From Argopecten irradians (taxonomy: Eukaryota; Mollusca; Bivalvia; Pectinida; Pectinidae), in contig NC_091135.1 of assembly GCF_041381155.1 (NCBI RefSeq), positions 63,199,567 to 63,263,566 of the forward strand: a stretch of 64,000 nt of DNA. Direction: 5' to 3'. Shown piece by piece: positions 54,591-64,000 of this stretch. Position numbers and translations under genes: made by a program. Within the stretch, counting starts at the first letter, position 1. Each line of letters opens with the position of its first letter. The notes beneath the pieces are model-generated. The model was not told where the DNA came from. It saw only the letters and a program-made list of their open reading frames with translations, and did not search any database.

Positions 54591-55101
54591 TGATACGAGG
54601 GGGCGAAATACTACACAAAAAACCCGAATCCATATCTCGGTGTATGAGGTTTATTTTAATCACGATGAAACAAAGTGAAGAACTGAAACAAACAGAAAGA
54701 AGAATTACTCTTTCTGATAGACAGAACACATAACAAACAACACTATGCTATAATGCAATAAATGTTACTCGAAACGATATGACCTTAATTTAACATGATT
54801 TACTTTAATATGTCGACTGTATATTTCCTATTCATAGTAAATATGAGTGATCGATAACATAACATACAATAGGAATGAAATTACATTTAGTCTAAACGAT
54901 TATAAACTCTGTAAACTCACATTTTTGGACCACCCAAACTAATGGTGCGAGGCCCTCCAATGGCGTATCTTGCGAAAAGAGCGAACCAAAAGGGAAATAA
55001 CTCTAATGTGACTATAAAATTTTAAAGCGGCGATGTACCGAATCTATGACACATAATATAATACGAAATAATTGTATAATGTAACTATTTGTTACAGAAC
55101 A
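54591..55101 (-). repeat. BEL/Pao 3' LTR
   Basis: 511-bp direct repeat of 61653-62163, about 99.6% identical by eye. It follows the polypurine tract and borders a 30-bp spacer that leads to the 48-bp array. Confidence 0.95.
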
Positions 55102-55280
55102 CTCCCCGTCTGGTATTGAACATGGGAAATACCACTATAATCAAACATACAACTAATAAGCCTTTCAAGTATACTTCAGTTCGTAGTGGTCACTTTAACC
55201 TACAGGGCAATCAACTAGTTCATTAATACACTTTAAATGTCCATGAAATTAGTCTCTAAATTTCCCATGATTGGCACAAA

Positions 55281-58200
55281 TTACTGATTCTCTTTTTCTA
55301 AGAGTACGATAAGTTCCGTGATGGGTCTGACATAGTTTTTGATTTTTTGTTCATCATTGCGATATAACTGAACTGTGACGGTGCGCACATGACCGTCGTC
55401 ACCTGGGAAAGTCTCCTTCACGATTCCCATGGGCCAGTTGTTCCTATGGGAGTCCTTTTCTATAACTAGCACAATATCTCCAGGTTGCATATCACGTTTG
55501 CGAACAGTCCATTTGCGACGTTGTTGGAGAGACTGAAGGAACTCGAGACGCCAACGCTTCCAGAAAACGTTGGCCAACGCTTGAACTCGACGCCAATGAG
55601 CTCTGTACATGTCTTTACTGTTAGTGTCGGTGATGTACTCTCCTGTTTCAGCTGGTTTCTGTGTAAGTAACATGCTGGGACTCAGAACTGTTGGATTATC
55701 CGGGTCAGTAGAGACAGGAAGTAAAGGTCGCGCGTTGACCATTGCAGTGACTTCCGCCATTAATGTAGTAATCACATCATGAGTTAGGTCCTTAGTCGTA
55801 GTATGGAAAAGCATAGAGTCTAAGATCCGTCGAACAACACCTATCATCCGCTCCCACACTCCGCCCATATGGGAGGAATGTGGAGGGTTAAAGATCCATA
55901 CTGTTCCACTTCTAAACAAGAACTCCTTCAATGGACCCATCCTCTACATTTACAGCGTCGATTCTCATCAAGTCGGTAGCGCCCACAAAATTGGTGCCTC
56001 GATCTGACCTGAATTCCGTCACTTTTCCTCTGATGGCGATGAACCTACGAGTCGCGTTGATGAATGCTGAGGTGCTAAGTTCTTCAACGACTTCAATGTG
56101 AATGGCTCTAGTCGTCAAGCATGTATATAGTACGGCCCATCGTTTACTGTTGGCAACACCACCTCGTGTCCGACGTGCGACAACATTCCACGGGCCGAAA
56201 ACATCGACACCCACAGAGGAGAATGGCGGTCCTGGTACGACACGATCTTTTGGCAGATCTGACATTATCTGGTTCCCTTCCTTGCCTCGAAACTTCCTAC
56301 ACGTGACGCACTTATGAATGATAGACGATATAAGGCGCTTGCCACCAACAATCCAAAAGCCAGCCGACCTGATAGATCCCTCGGTGAGATGGCGACCCTG
56401 ATGTTTCATCTGTTCGTGATAGTGTCTCACAATGAGAGTGGATATATGATGAGCGCTGGGAATGATGATCGGATATTTCTCGTTGGTGTCTATCTTCGCG
56501 TGTTTCAAACGTCCTCCCACGCGCAGGAGACCATGCTGGTCCAGAAACGGGTTCAAGGCAGATATGCGACTATCTCTAGGACATGGATTGCCAGATGACA
56601 AACATTCGATTTCCGTCGGAAAGGTGTCTCGCTGAACAAGTTGTAGAATGAAAGTTTGTGCACGCGAGAAGGACTCGAGGCAACTCGGAGTTGAAGGTAA
56701 ATTCCCTCCACCAATTCGCCTTGCTAATTTAATCAAAGTTCCCATAGCCGTAACCAACTGATGCCAATTGGAAAACTTTTCACAGCGCTTAAGAATTGTC
56801 TCACCTGATACTTTTGCCTTGGTGAGGAGACAGGATACCTCTGGCCGAACTTCCTTATCGTCAGCCGATACCTCTGGAACAAGGTCGTCGGAGAACTCTG
56901 TTCCTTCGAGGAGAAACGTGGGACCGTGGAGCCACTTGCTTTCCAACAAGTCCTTTGCGTGAATAGGTCTAGTTCCTTGGTCAGCGGGGTTATGTTCTGT
57001 TGATACAAAGTTCCACTGTTCAGGAGTTGAGCTCTTGCGGATCCTCGTTACGCGATTACACACGTAGTTATAGAAACGGCGGGTCTGGTTATACACGTAT
57101 CCTAAAACCACTTTACTATCTGTGTAGAAGCGAAAGATGCTTAACGGCAGATTGAGTTGCTCAGATATAGTTTCCGCGATTTCTATCGCAAGAACAGCAG
57201 CACACAGCTCAAGTCGTGGTATCGTCGTGGTATGAAGTGGCGCAACCTTGGTCTTACCCAAGATGAACCCTAGCTCTTGAGTTCCATCTTCACATGCTGT
57301 CAACAAGTAACCGACAGAGGCTATAGCTTTCTCTGAAGCGTCTGAGAAAACATGGACACTGATGTTCTCGCACTCTTTGAAGGATGATGAAGTATACTGA
57401 CGTGGAATTCTGAGGTCCTGAAGATCATGTAATGAATCTCTCCATCGTTCCCACTCATTATAGAACTTTGAAGGAAGAGTCTCATCCCAGTCGAACATAC
57501 CCGTAGTCATAGAGCGCAGCAGTATTTTCCCTCCGATTGCAACAGGTGCGATAAAGCCTAGTGGATCAAACAAACTATTAGTCACTGAAAGAACACCGCG
57601 ACGAGTGTACGGTTTGTCATCTGGAGATATGCGAAACAGAAATGAGTCCGATTCAAGATCCCAACTGAGTCCGAGACTGTGCTGGACAGGTAAGCTGTCT
57701 GTACCTATCTCCAGATCCTTTAAGTCTTTTGCGAGGTCTTCTTGGGGGAATGATTTTAACACTTGTGTGCTGTTTGAAGCCACTTTGTGAAGCCTTATGC
57801 CAGCTGTAGCGAGAGCTTGTTGCGTACGTTTCATGAGGTCAATAGCTTCTGGTGCAGATGGCAGCGACATAAGCCCGTCATCAACATAAAAGTCTTGCTC
57901 AACGAACTCCTTCATATCATAGCCAAAGTTGTCAGCGTTTTCACATGCAGTTCTCCGAAGGCCGTACGTAGCAACCGCAGGTGAGGGGGTATTGCCGAAT
58001 ACATGCACACACATGCGGTATTCAACCAAGTCCTTGGACATGTCATTATCTTGATACCATAAGAACCTCAAGAAATTTCGATGATCCTCACAGACAAAGA
58101 AGTTGTAAAACATTTGCTGGACGTCGGCTGTTACTGCGACCTGCTCTCTGCGGAAGCGCAACAAGATCCCTGGTAAATTGTTGGTCATGTCTGGACCGGA

Positions 58201-59250
58201 CATCAAGACATTGTTGAGCGACAGCCCATCATGTTTAGCCGATGAATCAAAGACTCCGCGGATTTGGTCTCTCTTTTTCGGATGATACACTCCGAAGATT
58301 GGCAAGTACCAACATTCTTGACCGTCATGGAGCGGTGGAGCTAGTTCGGCGTGTTTTTGCTCAAACAGTTTCTGCATGAAGGTTATGAAATGTGCTCTCT
58401 TGATGGGATCCTTACGCAGTGTATTGTCAAGTATATGAGCGCGCTTTACTGCTTGGGACTTGTTGTTTGGCAAACGCGGTCGATGTGGTTTAAATGGTAG
58501 TGGAGCTGTCCATCGCCCATGTAAGTCTTTTGTAAAGTCTCTATCCATAATTTTCAGGAACTCCTGGTCCTCACGAGAGAAACCCAGTTTTTCGTCATCT
58601 CTGGTTCTTTGGAAGATTGAGTGTTCACACTCGTCGTGCGCAGTGGTATCTGAAGGTGCACGTTCCTTCACTCGGAGATTGTAGGGACAAGGTTTGCAAA
58701 AGCGATGGTCGGTCCTTGATGAGATAAGTCTTATTGACATTGACTGTGTCGGGACGATGCATAGTACCTAAACACGTTTCTCCAATTATTGTCCATCCTA
58801 GATGGAGTTGTTGCGCGTAAGATGAACCGGAAGGACCAATACGTTGATCTTGTACGTGATGTACCTCAGGGATATCACGGCCTAGAAGCATGACAATTTC
58901 TACACTAGGATCGAGATCGGGATTGTATTGTGCGAGGTCAGAAAGATGGGGGTAACTCAAGGCAACATCCGGAGTTGGAATTTCCTCTCGTTCGTTCGGC
59001 ATATTGTCACATTCAAGTAAGCGCGGTAGATACGCATTAAATGAACCATCAAGTGCTGAGACAGTTAAGTCACACGCTTTCCTCCCTGTAGCTGAAGCAA
59101 GTCCAGAGCATGTCGATAGCGAGTAGTTTACAGTTTCGTACTTTTTATCAAAAAGTTGGAAAAACGCAGGGCGTACAAGAGATCTATTACTTTGTTCATC
59201 TAACAACGCGTACATCTTTACTGTATTCTGTGGCTCTTGTGTAGGGTGAA
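55281..59250 (-). mobile_element. BEL/Pao pol region: protease, reverse transcriptase, RNase H, integrase
   Basis: In minus-strand order there is a protease-like ALLDEQSNRSLV (near 59200), then the reverse transcriptase with catalytic FYVDDGLMSLPS (near 57885). Next are RNase H with HVFSDASEKA (near 57360) and YTDSKVVLGYV (near 57110), the integrase zinc-binding part with RHYHEQMKHQGRHLTEGS and CVTCRKF (near 56290-56400), and the integrase core with VDVFGPW, FRSDRGTNF and PPHSSHMGGVWERMIG. This domain order and wording are those of the BEL/Pao superfamily. It is an old-element part, not a host gene. Confidence 0.92.
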
Positions 59251-61414
59251 CATTTACCATGAGGATTTTGGCGCACGATTTACTTCGGCCACTGGCATTG
59301 TTAATACGCGTACAATTTGCCGTAACTTTCTCATTATGTGGTATGGTGACTGTTTTTACTAGTGGTTCTTTGTCACGATTTTTCTCCCCGCCGTCAAAAT
59401 GTAGAGCTCCCGGATGTTCAGTGCTTTGACATACATTGCATGTTATGTTCTTCGAACAGTTTTTGTACACATGATCAGTGCTGTCACAACATTTGAAACA
59501 GTACCTCTTTTCTTTAAGGTATTTTCTCCTAACTCCAATAGGTTTTGATCGAAATTGACGACAGGAGTTTAACGAATGGCCTGTGTGATGCAACGGACAA
59601 AGCGATGAACTGTCGATAGACTCCATGTTTCCTGTAGGTGAGATTTCAGTTTTGAAAGTAGAGACATGAGGTGCCGACTGGTTTCCACGTTTCTTTGCGG
59701 GGGCACGACTAACAGGATTTCTGTCCTGTTTCTGAGTACTGCTGTCTTTCGCAGTGTCGTTGTCATAGACAAATCCTGGATCATTCTTTATCTGACTCAT
59801 CTCGCGCACGAATTCTGTGAAGCATGAAAAGGGTGGGAAAACAACATCAAATTGTTTACGATACCGAACAGCATGATTTGTCCATTTTTCCTGAATGTTG
59901 TGCGGCAACTTAGAGACTATAGGATTTATCCCAGCAGTGGTGTTAAAGTATGAGAGAAGTTCTCGGTATGTCGGGTTTTCCATGGCAGATTCAATTTCCG
60001 AAAGAATGTCAGCAAGTTCATATAATCGCTTGAAGTCCTTGTTCGTGATCTTGGGAAAATTGTTTAGTTTTGTTTTGAGTGCGCTCTCGACCATTTGGGG
60101 GCTTCCATACCTTTCATTAAGACGGTCCCATAGTCGTGAAAGACCTTTAACTGGGTTTGACGTACTTGCTGCACGGATGCTTGTCGCGTGTTTCATCGAT
60201 TCAGGTCCTAACCAACGTATTAACAAGTCAAGTTCTTCAGGTGGCGAGACATTGAGTTCGTCCATGATGTTACAAAACCCAGTTCTCCAGGCAGCATAAT
60301 TTTCGGGTGAATCGTCGAACTTGTGTAGTCGCGAGAATATTAGATCTTTTTTTAATAGAAATTGCGAAAGTTCAGACGCGACAGTGCTCTCCTTCATGAC
60401 TGGTTGTCTCAATTCATTTTTGCGACACATTTTCCATGTTCGGTTGTCTTTCTTCGTCGCGCGACACATTTCCAATGTTGGGTTGCCTCGCTTCGTAACG
60501 CGACATATTCTCAAAGTGCGGTTCTCTTGCTTCGTAACGTGACACATTTTCAATGTTCGGTTCCCTTGTGTCGTAACGCGACCCATTTTCAATGTTTGTG
60601 AGCGAATTAACATATTTCTCTGTACGCAACACAGTATCCACTACAGGAACATTGAGATGTGCAGGAATATGTATACTTTCACCTGCAGCACTGATTGTCT
60701 CAAATGCATCAGCTTCCGCTTCCGCTGCGGCACAGTTTTTACGTTCTTGTAAAACATACATATCCGCATTTAGTTCTTGTTTTTGACGTTCTAATTTTGC
60801 TAAGTGTAATTTCTCTCCTGCTGCTCAATAAGTGCTTGATGTTTACGTAACTCAGCTTCCTTTTGTACATATGCGACGCGAACCTTAGCAGCGTCTGCCT
60901 TAGCTCTCCTTCTAGCGGCATCAGAGCTAGAGTTTGAATGTTGTGAGATGCGATCGGAGTGTCGTGAAGTGCGACCAGAATGATCGGAGTACCTCGATGA
61001 CCGATTGGAACGAGTCTCATATTCTGCGGAACTAATTTTTACATCTATCTGTTTAAGGACGTTTTTTACTATGAAGTCTGATCTTTTGAAATTTGTTGCG
61101 TGATGAGCTACTTCACCTTGGCTTTCTGCAGAGTTGATTGTGTCCATGTAGGACGTAAATTCATCTGAAATCATGCAATATCCACCATATACTATTGACA
61201 GAGAAAGTCTTACTTTTTTCAGATTTTCTACATTATCATCACTAGCACACATAACATTGTCCAACTCAGACTGGCACTTTCCCCAAGCAGAGGACAATTT
61301 ATCCTTGAATTTGGTTAATGTTTGTTCATATTGTTCTTTGGCCTTCTCAGTCAGGACCCGTGTCCTTCGGCTTTCAAGAATGTTTTCCTGAGTTACAGAT
61401 GATTTGATCGACAT
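59251..61414 (-). mobile_element. BEL/Pao gag-like region with zinc knuckles
   Basis: The amino-terminal part is rich in Ser, Arg and Lys with heptad-like charged stretches. It is followed by a zone of short degenerate repeats (NRTLKMCHVTKQE-like, 60410-60610) and a capsid-like region, then a cysteine/histidine cluster (CFKCCDSTDHVYKNC, CNVCQSTEHPG, about 59415-59510) that resembles nucleocapsid zinc knuckles. This layout matches gag of BEL/Pao elements. Confidence 0.8.
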
Positions 61415-61652
61415 ATTTGTACGAATGTTCTAGTTAACTGTACACAAATTGAGGCTGTATATGTGTAATATATATGGAAAGTCTTATATGGAGTAGTTTT
61501 CAAGTAGTGGTACGTGTGACACTAATTTGTACGAAATTGCTTGTTCGAAAACAGTTCCATTGGTCACTGAGACTAGTACGAGTAGTTGTACAAGTGTCTA
61601 TCGGGCTGCATTGAAACACGATTACAGAGTGTCCGAAATTTCTTCACTATCC

Positions 61653-62163
61653 TGATACGAGGGGGCGAAATACTACACAAAAAACCCGAATCCATATCTC
61701 GGTGTATGAGGTTTATTTTAATCACGATGAAACAAAGTGAAGAACTGAAACAAACAGAAAGAAGAATTACTCTTTCTGATAGACAGAACACATAACAAAC
61801 AACACTATGCTATAATGCAATAAATGTTACTCGAAACGATATGACCTTAATTTGACATGATTTACTTTAATATGTCGACTGTATATTTCCTATTCATAGT
61901 AAATATGAGTGATCGATAACATAACATACAATAGGAATGAAATTACATTTAGTCTAAACGATTATAAACTCTGTAAACTCACATTTTTGGACCACCCAAA
62001 CTAATGGTGCGAGGCCCTCCAATGGCGTATCTTGCGAAAAGAGCGAACCAAAAGGGGAATAACTCTAATGTGACTATAAAATTTTAAAGCGGCGATGTAC
62101 CGAATCTATGACACATAATATAATACGAAATAATTGTATAATGTAACTATTTGTTACAGAACA
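61653..62163 (-). repeat. BEL/Pao 5' LTR
   Basis: 511-bp direct repeat of 54591-55101. The internal region starts to its left, and on its right a short spacer of about 17 bp leads to the 48-bp array. Confidence 0.95.
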
Positions 62164-62180
62164 AAGATATTCAAAGAATT

Positions 62181-64000
62181 CATGTAAGGACGGCCTCCAA
62201 TGTATAACGTCCTATTAATAGCCATGGTCATGTAAGGACGGCCTCCAATGTATAACGTCCTATTAACAGCCATGGTCATGTACGGACGGCCTCCAATGTA
62301 TAACGTCCTATTAATAGCCAGGGTCATGTAAGGACGGCCTCCCATGTATAACATCCTATTAATAGCTAGGGTCAAGTAAGGACGGCCTCCAATGTATAAC
62401 GTCCTATTAACAGCCAGGGTCATGTAAGGACGGCCTCCACTGTATAACGTCCTATTAACAGCCATGGTCATGTAAGGACGGCCTCCACTGTATAATGTCC
62501 TATTAACAGCCATGGTCATGTAAGGACGGCCTCCAATGTATAACGTCCTATTAACAGCCAGGGTCATGTAAGGACGGCCTCCACTGTATAACGTCCTATT
62601 AACAGCCATGGTCATGTAAGGACGGCCTCCACTGTATAACGTCCTATTAACAGCCATGGTCATGTAAGGACGGCCTCCAATGTATAACGTCCTGTTAATA
62701 GCCATGGTCATGTAAGGACGGCCTCCAATGTATAACGTCCTATTAATAGCCATGGTCATGTAAGGACGGCCTCCACTGTATAACGTCCTATTAACAGCCA
62801 TGGTCATGTAAGGACGGCCTCCAATGGTATAACGTCCTGTTAATAGCCATGGTCATGTAAGGACGGCCTCCAATGTATAACGTCCTATTAATAGCCATGG
62901 TCATGTAAGGACGGCCTCCAATGTATAACGTCCTGTTAATAGCCATGGTCATGTAAGGACGTCTCTAATGTATAACGTCCTATTAACAGCCATGGTCATG
63001 TAAGGACGGCCTCCCATGTAAAACGTCCTATCAATATCCAGTGTCATGTAAGGACGGCCTCCAATGTATAACGTCCTATCAATATCCAGTGTCATGTAAG
63101 GACGGCCTCCCATGTATAACGTCCTATTAATAGCCAGGGTCATGTAAGGACGGCCTCCAATGTATAAAGTCCTATTAACAGCCATGGTCATGTAAGGACG
63201 GCCTCCAATGTATAACGTCCTATTAATAGCCATGGTCATGTAAGGACGGCCTCCAATGTATAACGTCCTATTAACAGCCATGGTCATGTAAGGACGGCCT
63301 CCAATGGATAACGTCCTATTAACAGCCATGGTCATGTAAGGACGGCCTCCAATGTATAACGTCCTATTAACAGCCATGGTCATGTAAGGACGGCCTCCAA
63401 TGTATAACGTCCTATTAATAGCCATGGTCATGTAAGGACGGCCTCCCATGTATAACGTCCTGTTAATAGCCATGGTCATGTAAGGACGGCCTCCAATGTA
63501 TAACGTCCTATCAATATCCAGTGTCATGTAAGGACGGCCTCCAATGTATAAAGTCCTATTAACAGCCAGTGTCATGTAAGGACGGCCTCCCATGTATAAC
63601 GTCCTATCAATATCCAGTGTCATGTAAGGACGGCCTCCAATGTATAACGTCCTATCAATATCCAGTGTCATGTAAGGACGGCCTCCCATGTATAACGTCC
63701 TATCAATATCCAGTGTCATGTAAGGACGGCCTCCCATGTATAGCGTCCTATTAATATCCAGTGTCATGTAAGGACGGCCTCCCATGTATAACGTCCTATC
63801 AATATCCAGTGTCATGTAAGGACGGCCTCCCATGTATAACGTCCTATCAATATCCAGTGTCATGTAAGGACGACCTTCCATGTATAACGTCCTATCAAAG
63901 CCAGGGTCATGCATGGATGGCCTCCCATGTATAACGTCCTATTAATAGCCATGGTCATGTAAGGACGGCCTCCAATGTATAACGTCCTATCAATATCCAG
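62181..64000. repeat. 48-bp satellite array, right block, about 38 copies, runs off the window
   Basis: Same family as 52972-54560 but more varied. Units ending TTAATAGCCATGG or TTAACAGCCAGGG dominate at the left, and units ending TCAATATCCAGTG, the type that fills the left block, appear from about 63020 and dominate after 63480. Sub-family blocks alternate, which indicates local amplification. Long open frames on both strands are artefacts of the period. Confidence 0.96.

Larger units (their letters stand above)
54591..62163 (-). mobile_element. BEL/Pao-family LTR retroelement, nearly whole
   Basis: Bounded by two 511-bp LTRs (54591-55101 and 61653-62163) that read TGTTCTGTAAC...CGTATCA on the minus strand and differ at only about two positions, so the insertion is very recent. 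The polypurine tract GACGGGGAG adjoins the left LTR. Between the LTRs, on the minus strand, lie a gag-like region, a cysteine-rich zinc-knuckle region, an aspartic-protease-like segment, reverse transcriptase, RNase H and integrase in the order usual for BEL/Pao. It looks almost whole, with about three or four apparent interruptions of the frame. It is treated as a fossil copy. No matching target duplication is visible at its ends, and no primer-binding site was recognised with confidence. It lies between two blocks of the 48-bp satellite. Confidence 0.95.

Overview
This is eukaryotic, animal DNA, most likely from a mollusc and probably a bivalve. The evidence is two conserved metazoan housekeeping genes with GT-AG introns, two B-box/propeller genes of the kind that is expanded in bivalves, several repeat types I associate with molluscan genomes, a BEL/Pao retroelement, and a very high load of tandem repeats. 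The species cannot be fixed from the sequence.

Layout. 1-508: 5'-truncated LINE reverse transcriptase fragment (minus). 509-13170: a 12.7-kb array of a 57-bp satellite. 13128-14848: exons 1-3 of the V-ATPase V0 subunit d gene (minus); the remaining exons must lie left of the window, so the array and the LINE sit in its intron 3. 15238-16341: TA-flanked DNA element. 16670-24933: complete nine-exon adenosylhomocysteinase gene (plus), head to head with the V-ATPase gene. 25745-30063: 76-bp array. 30.2-34.9 kb: nested small mobile elements, including a miniature LTR element, two copies of a TTAA-flanked MITE, a 98-bp foldback with a 9-bp target duplication, and another TTAA-flanked element. 36126-37401: LINE 3' end between 135-bp direct repeats. 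39069-40945 and 41276-41800: 37-bp and 51-bp arrays. 42383-44250 (plus) and 49029-50672 (minus): two paralogous B-box genes facing each other, with a 44-bp array between them. 52972-54560 and 62181-64000: two arrays of one 48-bp family on either side of a nearly whole, very young BEL/Pao element (54591-62163, minus).

Main discovery. The 57-bp satellite was made from the V-ATPase gene itself. On the minus strand each unit is the last 43 nt of exon 3 (encoding [14 protein letters not shown] plus one base) followed by the first 14 nt of intron 3 (GTAATTAACATTAG). The exon-intron junction has therefore been copied about 220 times in a row, and the intron presents about 220 near-identical 5' splice sites directly downstream of the real one. 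Using any of the downstream donors would put an in-frame TAA into the mRNA.

Gene context. AHCY (S-adenosylhomocysteine hydrolysis) and V-ATPase subunit d (proton pumping) are separate housekeeping functions that share a divergent intergenic region. The B-box genes are probably regulatory or innate-immunity-type scaffolds. About 23 kb of the 64 kb is tandem repeat. The 57-bp and 48-bp units are multiples of three and the others lack stops in some frames, so they create long open frames that are not genes.
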